From the NCBI RefSeq assembly GCF_012927325.1, contig NZ_JABBGI010000003.1:1-64000 (forward strand): a DNA stretch of 64,000 bases, read 5' to 3'. Source of the stretch: Chryseobacterium antibioticum. Its GTDB lineage: Bacteria > Bacteroidota > Bacteroidia > Flavobacteriales > Weeksellaceae. Below, piece after piece: positions 33,442-41,617 of the stretch (positions are counted from its first letter, which is position 1; each line of letters begins with the position of its first letter). The notes under the pieces are model-generated. The model worked only from the letters and a program-made list of their open reading frames with translations. It had not been told where the DNA came from and searched no databases. The position numbers were made by a program, and so were the translations under genes.

Positions 33442-34527
33442 ATGTACAAAGTTGCAATCATTGGAGCAGGAGTATCGGGATTAAGCATGGCCAATTATTT
33501 GGAAAAAAACAATATCGACTACCATATTTACGAAAGGAGAACCCAAAATGACCTCAAAGGACATGGATTTATCCTTCCTAAAGAAGGTATTGAATTTCTT
33601 TCCAACATTATTGATATCAACGATCTCTACACAAAGGGCCGTTTTTTGAAAAAGTATCTTCATTACCATCAAAACGGTGAGATTCTTTCCGAAAAAGACC
33701 TGGAAGATGTTTTTGTGGTTTCAAGAAGTACTTTGATAGAGATTTTGGCCGAAGGTATTCCTGCCGATAAGATATCATACAACACAACAGTCACCCTTAA
33801 TGGTTATTCCGAAAAAAAAGCGTGCATCACGATCAATGACACTGCATCTTTAGAAGCTGATGTGGTGATCGCTTCAGACGGTTCCAGAAGCAGGATAAGA
33901 AGAAAAACTTTTGAAGACGAAAAAATGAAAGCTGTCCTGGAAAATGAAGTGGTAAATATCATAGAAAATGAAGAAATTGCCAGCAAACTCGACAATAATT
34001 TTTTGAAGTTTCATCATGAAGATGGCGGTCTGACTTTCGGAGTCCTAAAGCTTTCCACAACAAAAATTCTCTGGTACTGCCAGTTTGATATTACCAGATT
34101 CTTTATCAATGAAGATTACACCCCGGATTGTATCAAACAGTTCATCCTCGATAATTTCGGTGACTGGAATCCTCTGGTTTCGTCTATTATCAATGATTCA
34201 TCTTATGAAAATGCACACATCTGGAGGGTTTATGAATTAGAAAAGCTTAATCCCTTTTATCACGAAAATGTGGTATTCATAGGCGATGCAGCCCATCCAT
34301 TGATTCCTTTTACAAGCCAGGGCGTTACCTCAGCCCTGAAAGACTCTTTTATGCTGACCAATCTCTTAATGGAAGGAAATACGCTTTCCCAGACCTTCGA
34401 AAAGTATAATGAGGAGAGAAAGGCTGAAATTGAAATTCATATCAATAACGGAAGAGCATTATTGAACCAATTCCTGCTGCCATTAAACGAACAGCAAAAA
34501 AATACATTACCCATTTCATACAAATAA
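33442..34527 (+). CDS. FAD-dependent monooxygenase (class A flavoprotein)
   Basis: The 361-residue enzyme has the three flavin motifs of the PHBH/UbiH/TetX group: GAGVSG (8-13), the ASDGSRS 'DG' segment near 144 and FIGDAAHPL near 285. The length is close to TetX-like and other small aromatic hydroxylases. No membrane segment is seen. It lies 23 bases after the DsbA-like gene and 4 bases before the PLP-enzyme gene. The substrate is unknown. A tetracycline-degrading role cannot be claimed from motifs alone. Confidence 0.86.
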   Translation: MYKVAIIGAGVSGLSMANYLEKNNIDYHIYERRTQNDLKGHGFILPKEGIEFLSNIIDINDLYTKGRFLKKYLHYHQNGEILSEKDLEDVFVVSRSTLIEILAEGIPADKISYNTTVTLNGYSEKKACITINDTASLEADVVIASDGSRSRIRRKTFEDEKMKAVLENEVVNIIENEEIASKLDNNFLKFHHEDGGLTFGVLKLSTTKILWYCQFDITRFFINEDYTPDCIKQFILDNFGDWNPLVSSIINDSSYENAHIWRVYELEKLNPFYHENVVFIGDAAHPLIPFTSQGVTSALKDSFMLTNLLMEGNTLSQTFEKYNEERKAEIEIHINNGRALLNQFLLPLNEQQKNTLPISYK

Positions 34528-34531
34528 TAAC

Positions 34532-35689
34532 ATGTTTACACATCAAGATATCAATTTCGAAGCCCTGAAAAGAAAAGCCTACAACGGAAGATGGGCAACC
34601 CTGGAGGACGGAATCATTCCTTTAACAGCAGCAGATCCGGATTTCAGAATGTCATCCGAGATCGAGCAGGGAATTATTGACTATATAAAAGACGGCTATC
34701 TGAGCTACGGCCCGTTTTCAGGAATTCCTGAATTCAAAAAAAGTGTGGCAAACCATTTCAATACGGAAAAAAATGGAAGCTTTACCCCGGAAAATGTTTT
34801 AGCAATCAACAGTGCTGCCCAGGGTATGTTTCTGGTGGCAAAATATGTTTTGGGACCCGGTGATGAAGCCATTATCTTCGATCCCGTTGATTTTCTGTTC
34901 AAAAAAACAGTTGAAGCAGCAGGTGGAAATATCAAATTATGCTCTGTTGATTCTAAAACCGGAGAAATTGATTTTGAAATGCTGACTTCCCTCATCTCTT
35001 CCAAAACAAAGCTTATCAGCATCTGTAATCCTCACAACCCGGTAGGAAGGGTCTATTCTAAAGAAGTTTTAAAAAAGATTTCTGAAATAGCTGAAGTTCA
35101 TGATCTATGGGTAATGAGTGATGAAATCTGGAGTGATATCGTTTTTGACAAAAAAGAATTCAATACCTACTCTTCAGTTTCAGAAGCTGCCAAGAAAAAA
35201 AGCTTTACCGTTTTTGGATTTTCTAAGTCTTTCGGAATCGCAGGATTAAGAATTGGTGCTGTTTTGTGTAACGATCAGGAACTTTTGGAGGATTTTACAG
35301 AGAAATCCCAGTTCAATTCAACCATTGAAGGCGTTTCCACTTTATCACAAATCGCCGCCAGTGTGGCTATCGAGAAGGCTAAACCCTGGTTCAATGACTT
35401 CCTGACTCATCTTCAGCACAACAGGGATCTTGCCTACAGTATACTCAGCAACTCTGATATTTTAACCCCGAATTTACCTGAAGCTACCTTTGTGATTTTC
35501 CCAAAAATTGAAAACGGGTTTTCAAGTGACGCCTTTACCCAACATGTTTTAAAAGAAGCGAAAGTAGCCATTGTTCCCGGTTCTGAACGATGGTTTGGAA
35601 AAGGAGCTGAAGGACACGTCAGGATTTGTTTCTCTACGTCGAAGGAAATCCTTGAGGAAGGTCTTAATCGGATTATCAAAAGCTTTTAA
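34532..35689 (+). CDS. PLP enzyme, MalY/PatB-type aminotransferase or C-S lyase
   Basis: The 385-residue fold-type I enzyme has NPHNPVG (166-172), SDEIW (196-200) and the PLP lysine K232 in SKSFGIAGLR. The early LTAADPDFRMSSEI segment resembles the MalY/PatB group, which often act as cystathionine beta-lyases, but ordinary aminotransferases share it. It starts 4 bases after the monooxygenase stop, so the two are translated together. A TonB receptor with its own promoter follows. Confidence 0.86.
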   Translation: MFTHQDINFEALKRKAYNGRWATLEDGIIPLTAADPDFRMSSEIEQGIIDYIKDGYLSYGPFSGIPEFKKSVANHFNTEKNGSFTPENVLAINSAAQGMFLVAKYVLGPGDEAIIFDPVDFLFKKTVEAAGGNIKLCSVDSKTGEIDFEMLTSLISSKTKLISICNPHNPVGRVYSKEVLKKISEIAEVHDLWVMSDEIWSDIVFDKKEFNTYSSVSEAAKKKSFTVFGFSKSFGIAGLRIGAVLCNDQELLEDFTEKSQFNSTIEGVSTLSQIAASVAIEKAKPWFNDFLTHLQHNRDLAYSILSNSDILTPNLPEATFVIFPKIENGFSSDAFTQHVLKEAKVAIVPGSERWFGKGAEGHVRICFSTSKEILEEGLNRIIKSF

Positions 35690-35816
35690 GGTTAAAAAAA
35701 TTAACTTTTTATAACAATTTAATTAATATTTTACTAAAATTAACTAAAAATAAACTTCATTTAAAAAAATCGTACACAATAGCGAGATTTCACATTGATT
35801 TGAGGAGGAAATTCAA

Positions 35817-35824
35817 TATTTTTG
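35817..35824 (+). promoter_or_regulatory. promoter of the TonB receptor gene
   Basis: A -7 box TATTTTTG is preceded by TTG at 35795-35797 with 19 bases between. It overlaps the in-frame TTG at 35822, which rules that codon out as start and supports the ATG at 35852. Confidence 0.75.
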
Positions 35825-35851
35825 AAACAATCACCAAATCCAATATGGAAT

Positions 35852-38281
35852 ATGAAAATAATATACACCAGTGTTCTTTTTTTAGGGACTGTATCAATGT
35901 TTTACTCGCAAAATACCAATGATACCATCTCCAAAGAATCAAAAATAGAGGAGGTATCTATTACCGGGAGCCGGAATAAAAAAAGAACGGTTACCAATAC
36001 ACCTGTCCCTGTCGATGTGATTGATATCAAGCAGGTAAGCCAATCGACAGGGCAGATCGAAGTGAATCAGCTTCTTCAGTTCAGTGCCCCCTCATTTAAT
36101 TCAAATAAACAATCGGGGTCAGACGGAGCTGATTCAGTAGATCCCGCAACACTTCGTGGACTTGGGCCAGACCAGACCCTTCTTTTATTGAACGGAAAAA
36201 GATATCACCAATCCTCACTGATCAACCTTTTCGGGACAAAAGGAAGAGGAAATACCGGATCGGATATGAACACTATTCCCATTGGTGCCATTAAAAGAAT
36301 TGAAGTTCTCCGTGACGGAGCTTCAGCCCAATATGGATCTGATGCGATAGCCGGAGTGATCAACGTTATCCTTAACGACAGAAATCAGGGTTTTGAAGGC
36401 AACGCATTTTACGGAATGAATCTCTTTAAAAGCCCGGGAAACAAAGATGTCATATCAGATCATAAAATAGACGGAACTACTTTTGATTTCAGTGGAAACC
36501 TGGGAACAAAAATTGGCAACAAAGGAGGTTTTGGTAATTTCACTGTAGAATTTATCAATAAAGACCGTACCATAAGAAATGCAAACCCGGAAAAGGGCTA
36601 TTCTTCTCCACGGGAGAAGTTTGGAGATGCAAAATCTCAGAATATGTATTTCTTTGGCAATGTAGAACTGCCATTATCTGACGGATTGAAGTTTTATTCC
36701 CGCCAGGGGTTTTCCTACCGTAAGACAAATGCCTATGCATGGACAAGAAGCGCCGATGCAGACGGAAATATTCCTGAGGTGTACCCAAATGGTTTTAATC
36801 CTATGGAAAATACCACCATCACAGATTTCACGTTTGACAACGGGCTGAAATTTAAAGCATTAGACTGGGATGTTGATTTTTACAATGCATTCGGGAGCAA
36901 TAGGTTTACTTATCAAATCGACAATACGATTAATGCTACTTTAGGAATAAAATCACCAACAGGTTTTAATGCCGGAGGACATTCTCTTCTGCAGAATACA
37001 ACAGGATTCAATGCCTCCAAGCAGTTTAAAGTACTGGAAGGATTAAACGTTGCATTCGGCTCTGAATTCAGATATGAAGAGTTTGAGATCATTAAGGGAG
37101 AAGAAGCCTCTTATGCCATGTATGATGTCAATGGAAATATTGTTACTTCCAATACACCCGGAAACCTTCTGGTTACCAATCCTCTTTCAGGAGATGTACG
37201 TCCCGGCGGTTCACAAGGTTTTCCAGGATATTCGCAGGAGTTTAATAAAAACAGGAATAATTTTGCTGCGTACGTAGATACCGAACTTGATATTACTAAA
37301 AACTGGATGATCAGTGTCGCCGGAAGGTTTGAAAACTACAATGATTTCGGAAGTACTTTGAATGGTAAATTTGCTACGCGGTATGCGATTACCCCTCAAT
37401 TTGCGTTCAGAGGATCGGTTTCTACAGGATTCAGGGCGCCTTCTCTGGCACAGAAATACTATAGTCTGCAGTTTACCAACTTCCAAGAAGGAAATCTGGT
37501 TACCATCCAACTTGCGTCTAATGATAGTGATATTGCACAAAAATCCGGAATTTCACAGCTGAAACAAGAGACCTCATTAAATGGTAGTGCAGGATTTACA
37601 TTTAATACCGGAAAATTCACAGCGACAATAGATGGATATTATATTAAAGTAAAAGACAGAATTGTATTGACTGGTAACTTTCCACGGGCCGATCTACCAC
37701 AAGATGTTCAAGATGCTTATCCTTATATTGATCAAGCACAATTTTTCGCCAATGCTATAGATACCCAAACAAAAGGCATAGATGTTATTTTAAGCTACAC
37801 TGATAATATTGGTTCCGGGAAAATTTCTGCAACTCTAGCAGGAAACTATAATGAAATGGAGATTACCAAGGTCAATACTTCAGATAAACTTCAAGGAAAA
37901 GAAAACATTTACATGAGCCCGAGAGAAAGAGCATTTATCTTAGCTTCTGCTCCGAAAACAAAAATCAATCTGAATTTAAATTATAAGATTGATAAGTTCA
38001 ACGCTAATCTTCAGCTCGTAAGATTTGATAAAGTGAAATTAATAGGATATAATGATGCTGACCAGCTTTATGGCGCTAAAGTAACCACTGACATTTCTTT
38101 CGGATATGAGTTTTCCAAGAATTTCAATCTAACTATTGGCAGTAAGAACTTATTTAACCGATATCCAACACTACAAACTGCTGCTGTAGACGGCAATACA
38201 GAATCCGGAGGAATCTTCGATCCTGTACAGATGGGTTTTTCAGGAAGACAGGCCTTTGCAAGGCTTAATTTTAAGTTTTAG
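35852..38281 (+). CDS. TonB-dependent outer-membrane receptor
   Basis: The 809-residue receptor has a signal peptide (VLFLGTVSMFYSQN), a TonB-box-like stretch (KIEEVSITGSRN) and a plug domain. The plug shows TLRGLGPDQTLLLLNGKRY and IKRIEVLRDGASAQYGSDAIAGVINVI. A 22-strand barrel ends in the expected aromatic (RLNFKF). The plug form is typical of general TonB receptors rather than SusC (no carboxypeptidase-like N-domain). Its ligand is unknown; it may be linked to the monooxygenase/PLP enzyme genes just upstream. A terminator follows. Confidence 0.93.
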   Translation: MKIIYTSVLFLGTVSMFYSQNTNDTISKESKIEEVSITGSRNKKRTVTNTPVPVDVIDIKQVSQSTGQIEVNQLLQFSAPSFNSNKQSGSDGADSVDPATLRGLGPDQTLLLLNGKRYHQSSLINLFGTKGRGNTGSDMNTIPIGAIKRIEVLRDGASAQYGSDAIAGVINVILNDRNQGFEGNAFYGMNLFKSPGNKDVISDHKIDGTTFDFSGNLGTKIGNKGGFGNFTVEFINKDRTIRNANPEKGYSSPREKFGDAKSQNMYFFGNVELPLSDGLKFYSRQGFSYRKTNAYAWTRSADADGNIPEVYPNGFNPMENTTITDFTFDNGLKFKALDWDVDFYNAFGSNRFTYQIDNTINATLGIKSPTGFNAGGHSLLQNTTGFNASKQFKVLEGLNVAFGSEFRYEEFEIIKGEEASYAMYDVNGNIVTSNTPGNLLVTNPLSGDVRPGGSQGFPGYSQEFNKNRNNFAAYVDTELDITKNWMISVAGRFENYNDFGSTLNGKFATRYAITPQFAFRGSVSTGFRAPSLAQKYYSLQFTNFQEGNLVTIQLASNDSDIAQKSGISQLKQETSLNGSAGFTFNTGKFTATIDGYYIKVKDRIVLTGNFPRADLPQDVQDAYPYIDQAQFFANAIDTQTKGIDVILSYTDNIGSGKISATLAGNYNEMEITKVNTSDKLQGKENIYMSPRERAFILASAPKTKINLNLNYKIDKFNANLQLVRFDKVKLIGYNDADQLYGAKVTTDISFGYEFSKNFNLTIGSKNLFNRYPTLQTAAVDGNTESGGIFDPVQMGFSGRQAFARLNFKF

Positions 38282-38295
38282 AAACAAATCACTAT

Positions 38296-38331
38296 AAAAA
38301 AATCTCCAGAAAATTTCTGGAGATTTTTTTA
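38296..38331. terminator. bidirectional terminator
   Basis: AATCTCCAGA / TCTGGAGATT with A and T runs on both sides lies between the convergent receptor and PQQ dehydrogenase genes and can serve both. Confidence 0.85.
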
Positions 38332-39546
38332 TTTTTTTGAAATTTTATAGAGTTTTCCACTGTCGGTTACTGCATAAAGATTGCCATCCATCCCATTCAG
38401 AACATCTCTGAACCGTTCCTTTTGATCGGCTAGAAGACGTTCTTCGCCCACCACTTTATTATCCTTCATCACGATCCTGTTGATGTGCTCACCACTCAGA
38501 CATCCGATGATAAGGTTTCCTTTCCATTCTTCGATGTTTCCGGTATAGAACGCGATTCCACTTGGAGAGATCACGGGATCCCAGTAATATACAGGCTGTT
38601 CGGTCCCTTCTTTTTGGGTAATTCCGTTTCCTACTTTGGCTCCGGAATATTCAATTCCGTACGTCACATCTCCCCAGCCGTAATTTTTTCCTGGCTGTAT
38701 AAGATTGATTTCATCTCCTCCCCTAGGGCCCATTTCAACATCCCAGAGCGCTCCGTTTGGATCTATTGCCATTCCCTGTGGATTTCTTACCCCATAGGCA
38801 TAAATCTCTGGTTTATATCCCTCTTTTCCAATGAATGGATTTCCCGGAGCTGGTTTCCCGTCTTTAGTGATTTTTAAAATTTTCCCTAAATAATTATCGG
38901 TTTTCTGGGCATACACCCGCGTTTCTTTATCCGATCTTTCTCCCGTACTTACAAACAGGTTTCCGTCTTTGTCAAATGCAAGCCTGCTTCCATAATGTTT
39001 ATCTCCGTCATAAGAAGGTTCTGCACGGAAAATAACTTTAACTTCTAAAATATTTTTGAGATCTGCCGAAAGTTTACCCTTCCCTACAGAAGTCAAATTC
39101 CCTTGTCCAAAAGGTTCTGAAAAGCTAAAATAAATGATATTATTGGATTTGAAATCCGGATCAAGGGCTACATCCAGCATTCCTCCCTGCCCTTTTGCAT
39201 CTACTTTTGGAAATCCATCAATTTTAGAAACCTTTTTTCCATCTGCAGAAACTACGTTCATGTGGCCGTTTTTATCGGTAATCAGGAATTTCCCATCCGG
39301 AAGATTGATAATCCCCCAAGGCCTTCCAAGATCTTTATTCAGTACTTCCACCTTATAAGCGGTAGACGTTTTTACTGCCTTGATTCTGGTCTGCCCTTTA
39401 AAGGCAGGTCTATAGTTTGTATTGGGCTTTTCGGTTTCTACACTGCCATCGATTCCCGTCTGCTGGGCATTGGCATTGTTCTTATTACACGAAGACAAAA
39501 GTAAAAAAACACTGAGTGCTGGTACGTAAATAGGATTGAATTTCAT
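38329..39546 (-). CDS. PQQ-dependent sugar dehydrogenase lipoprotein
   Basis: The 405-residue protein has a lipobox (LLLSSC, Cys20) and a six-bladed propeller of the soluble glucose/aldose dehydrogenase family. Visible parts are LGRPWGIINLPDGKFLITDK, GGMLDVALDPDF, the PQQ-region His/Arg in KHYGSRLAFDKDGNLFVSTGER and YGVRNPQGMAIDP. Such enzymes oxidise aldoses in the periplasm with PQQ. No PQQ-synthesis genes are in the window, so the cofactor may come from outside or from another locus. It is a single gene. Confidence 0.9.
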   Translation of the reverse strand: MKFNPIYVPALSVFLLLSSCNKNNANAQQTGIDGSVETEKPNTNYRPAFKGQTRIKAVKTSTAYKVEVLNKDLGRPWGIINLPDGKFLITDKNGHMNVVSADGKKVSKIDGFPKVDAKGQGGMLDVALDPDFKSNNIIYFSFSEPFGQGNLTSVGKGKLSADLKNILEVKVIFRAEPSYDGDKHYGSRLAFDKDGNLFVSTGERSDKETRVYAQKTDNYLGKILKITKDGKPAPGNPFIGKEGYKPEIYAYGVRNPQGMAIDPNGALWDVEMGPRGGDEINLIQPGKNYGWGDVTYGIEYSGAKVGNGITQKEGTEQPVYYWDPVISPSGIAFYTGNIEEWKGNLIIGCLSGEHINRIVMKDNKVVGEERLLADQKERFRDVLNGMDGNLYAVTDSGKLYKISKK

Positions 39547-39619
39547 AGTGTTGTGATTAGATGGTAAAAAGATAGATAGAAAAATAATGCCATAAAAATT
39601 TGCAGGTCTAAATTTTTAT

Positions 39620-39651
39620 TCTACATTTGTAGAACAAATTACAATGTTGTA
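39620..39651 (+). promoter_or_regulatory. BlaI-type operators and -7 box
   Basis: TCTACA-TT-TGTAGA (39620-39633) contains TACAnnTGTA, the operator core of the BlaI/MecI/CopY family, and overlaps the -7 box TACATTTG (39622-39629). A second dyad TACAA-TG-TTGTA (39640-39651) follows, centred 19 bases away and ending 2 bases before the repressor ATG. The layout suggests autorepression. Confidence 0.75.
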
Positions 39652-39653
39652 GA

Positions 39654-40025
39654 ATGAAAGATATAAAGTTAACCGATTCGGAGAAAAATCTAATGGAAAT
39701 CCTTTGGGAAAAGAAGCGTATTTTCATGAAAGATATTCTGGATTCTTATCCGGACCCGAAACCCGCAGCCACTACCATCGCTACCCTGTTGAAGAGAATG
39801 CAGAATAAGGATCTGGTAGGCTATAAACTGTATGGAAATTCCCGTGAATACTATCCAAAAGTAGAAAAAGGGGAATATTTCAACGAGGAAATGACCTCTA
39901 TGATTGACCGTTTTTTCAACAGCTCGGTGACTCAGTTTGCTTCTTTTTTCACTACGAATGCTCAATTCAGTCAAAAGCAGCTGAAAGAACTCCGAGATAT
40001 TATAGACCAGCAAATAAAGGAATAA
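39654..40025 (+). CDS. BlaI/MecI/CopY-family repressor
   Basis: The 123-residue winged-helix repressor begins with KLTDSEKNLMEILWEKKRIFMKDIL and a recognition region PAAATTIATLLKRMQNKDLVG, both typical of BlaI. The C-terminal dimerisation helices follow. It lies 1 base before an M56 peptidase gene, the usual partner that relieves repression. Two operator dyads overlap its promoter. In Bacteroidetes such pairs respond to unknown envelope or metal signals; a beta-lactamase target is not seen here. Confidence 0.94.
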   Translation: MKDIKLTDSEKNLMEILWEKKRIFMKDILDSYPDPKPAATTIATLLKRMQNKDLVGYKLYGNSREYYPKVEKGEYFNEEMTSMIDRFFNSSVTQFASFFTTNAQFSQKQLKELRDIIDQQIKE

Positions 40026-40026
40026 C

Positions 40027-41463
40027 ATGTTACCCATTATTCTAAAAATCATTCTTTGCTCTTCCCTTTTCATCGGTGTGTACTACCTGTTTTTGGAGAG
40101 AGAGAAAATGTATCGGTTCAACCGGTTTTATCTGTTGCTTTCATTGATTGTTTCGTATGTGATCCCGTTCATCTCTATCACATTGCATCTTCCAAAACCT
40201 GAGAACAAAGTTAAAATACTGTTTGAAGATACAGCACAGCAAATCATCCTTGCTCAGCCTGAACAGGAAAATTCCAATTGGATGACTGTCATATGGATCA
40301 TTTATGGAGTGGTTACACTTTTCCTACTGATAAGAAGTATTCTTTCGATCAGAGCCGTTAAAAGAATACAAGGTGAAAGACGAATATATCAGAATCACAG
40401 CATTATGGTCACAAAAGAAAACATTTCGCCGTTTAGCTTTTGGAACACCATTTATTTGGGTGAGACTTACATAGAAAACAATAGGGTTGATACAAGAATT
40501 TTTCTCCATGAGAAGGGCCATATTGATCAAAAACATAGCTTGGACCTCATTTTTCTGGATATTATTAAGATATTCACCTGGTTTAATCCTGTTCTCTTTC
40601 TTTATAAGAAGGCGATCCTTACCAATCATGAATTTCTTGCAGATGAAGTTGTTTTAAATAACAGCTTCAGCATTAAAGAGTATCAGAATTTAATCCTTAA
40701 AGAGATTATTAACCGTCAGAATCTGCCACTCACCCATTCATTTAATTTTAACAACACCAAAAAACGATTTATTATGATGACCACAAAAAAATCAAAATTC
40801 ATTGTCCTGAAAAAAGCGGCTGGAATCACAGCAATGATGGCTGCTGCGGCTTTATTCGCAGAAAGGACATACGCTGTCAGCCCAGCGCTTACAGCAGACA
40901 CTCAAAAAGTCAACAGTAAAGAAACAGGAATTTCATCAACAATGCAGGTCTCCAACAATGCCGGGACACTAAAAAAACAGCAATCGCCACAAGCTAATTT
41001 AATTGTCCAAAATTATTTCGAAAAAACAGTGGACGTAAAATCACAGTCCGCAATGGGAACCAAAAAAGAAATGGTAAAAGTAGTTTCGGATACTATTTCT
41101 CCAAGAAAAACAGCCAGCAATGAAGGTATTAACACAAATGTAAACACGCAACAGAACCAAGATGTTATTCAGGCGGAATTTCCTGAAGGAGAAAAATCGC
41201 TTCGTACAAAAATTGGGTCAATGCTTGATACCAGTATATTTAGCGGAAAAGAGAAATTCGTAAAAACAACTGCATTTATACACATTGATGAAACCGGGAA
41301 AGTAAATCAAATAACGGCTTCAGGTGATAATGAAAATTTCAATAAAGAAATGATCAAGACCATTACTGTAGTAAATAATGGAGCTGCCTGGAAACCAGCT
41401 ACAAGAAATGGGAAAGCTATAGCAAGCATCTACAAGCTGCCAGCCACAATGAGTTTCCAGTAA
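40027..41463 (+). CDS. M56 (BlaR1-like) membrane metallopeptidase with TonB-C-like end
   Basis: The 478-residue protein has N-terminal transmembrane helices, the zinc site HEKGH (161-165) and the third ligand region NHEFLADE, as in BlaR1. A further hydrophobic helix lies near 265. The C-terminal 95 residues resemble a TonB-C-like domain (AEFPEGEKSLRTKIG, AFIHIDETGKVNQI, AWKPATRNGKAI) in place of a penicillin-binding sensor. It is expected to cut the BlaI-type repressor encoded just upstream after sensing something in the periplasm. Confidence 0.9.
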   Translation: MLPIILKIILCSSLFIGVYYLFLEREKMYRFNRFYLLLSLIVSYVIPFISITLHLPKPENKVKILFEDTAQQIILAQPEQENSNWMTVIWIIYGVVTLFLLIRSILSIRAVKRIQGERRIYQNHSIMVTKENISPFSFWNTIYLGETYIENNRVDTRIFLHEKGHIDQKHSLDLIFLDIIKIFTWFNPVLFLYKKAILTNHEFLADEVVLNNSFSIKEYQNLILKEIINRQNLPLTHSFNFNNTKKRFIMMTTKKSKFIVLKKAAGITAMMAAAALFAERTYAVSPALTADTQKVNSKETGISSTMQVSNNAGTLKKQQSPQANLIVQNYFEKTVDVKSQSAMGTKKEMVKVVSDTISPRKTASNEGINTNVNTQQNQDVIQAEFPEGEKSLRTKIGSMLDTSIFSGKEKFVKTTAFIHIDETGKVNQITASGDNENFNKEMIKTITVVNNGAAWKPATRNGKAIASIYKLPATMSFQ

Positions 41464-41476
41464 ATTCATCATAAGA

Positions 41477-41502
41477 AAAAACGCTACCCGTGTAGCGTTT
41501 TT
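41477..41502 (+). terminator. terminator after the M56 gene
   Basis: AAAAACGCTAC / GTAGCGTTTTT is a perfect 11-bp stem with a 4-base loop, 13 bases past the stop. Confidence 0.88.
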
Positions 41503-41591
41503 GGTATTTTGTATTCAGCACAGATGGATGAAAAATGGATAATCCAACTATTCATCTCCAAATACATTATGAAGGCTAAAAATTTCTTTCG

Positions 41592-41599
41592 TATTTTTG
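41592..41599 (+). promoter_or_regulatory. uvrB -7 box TATTTTTG
   Basis: A perfect box ends 18 bases before the ATG at 41618 and covers the in-frame TTG at 41597, so that TTG is not the start. Confidence 0.65.
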
Positions 41600-41617
41600 T
41601 TGTATACATCATTTCCT

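Noticed and set aside
33442..34527. Reading the FAD monooxygenase as a tetracycline-inactivating TetX
   Set aside because: Only the general class A flavin motifs are seen; these are shared by many hydroxylases and the neighbours do not suggest resistance.
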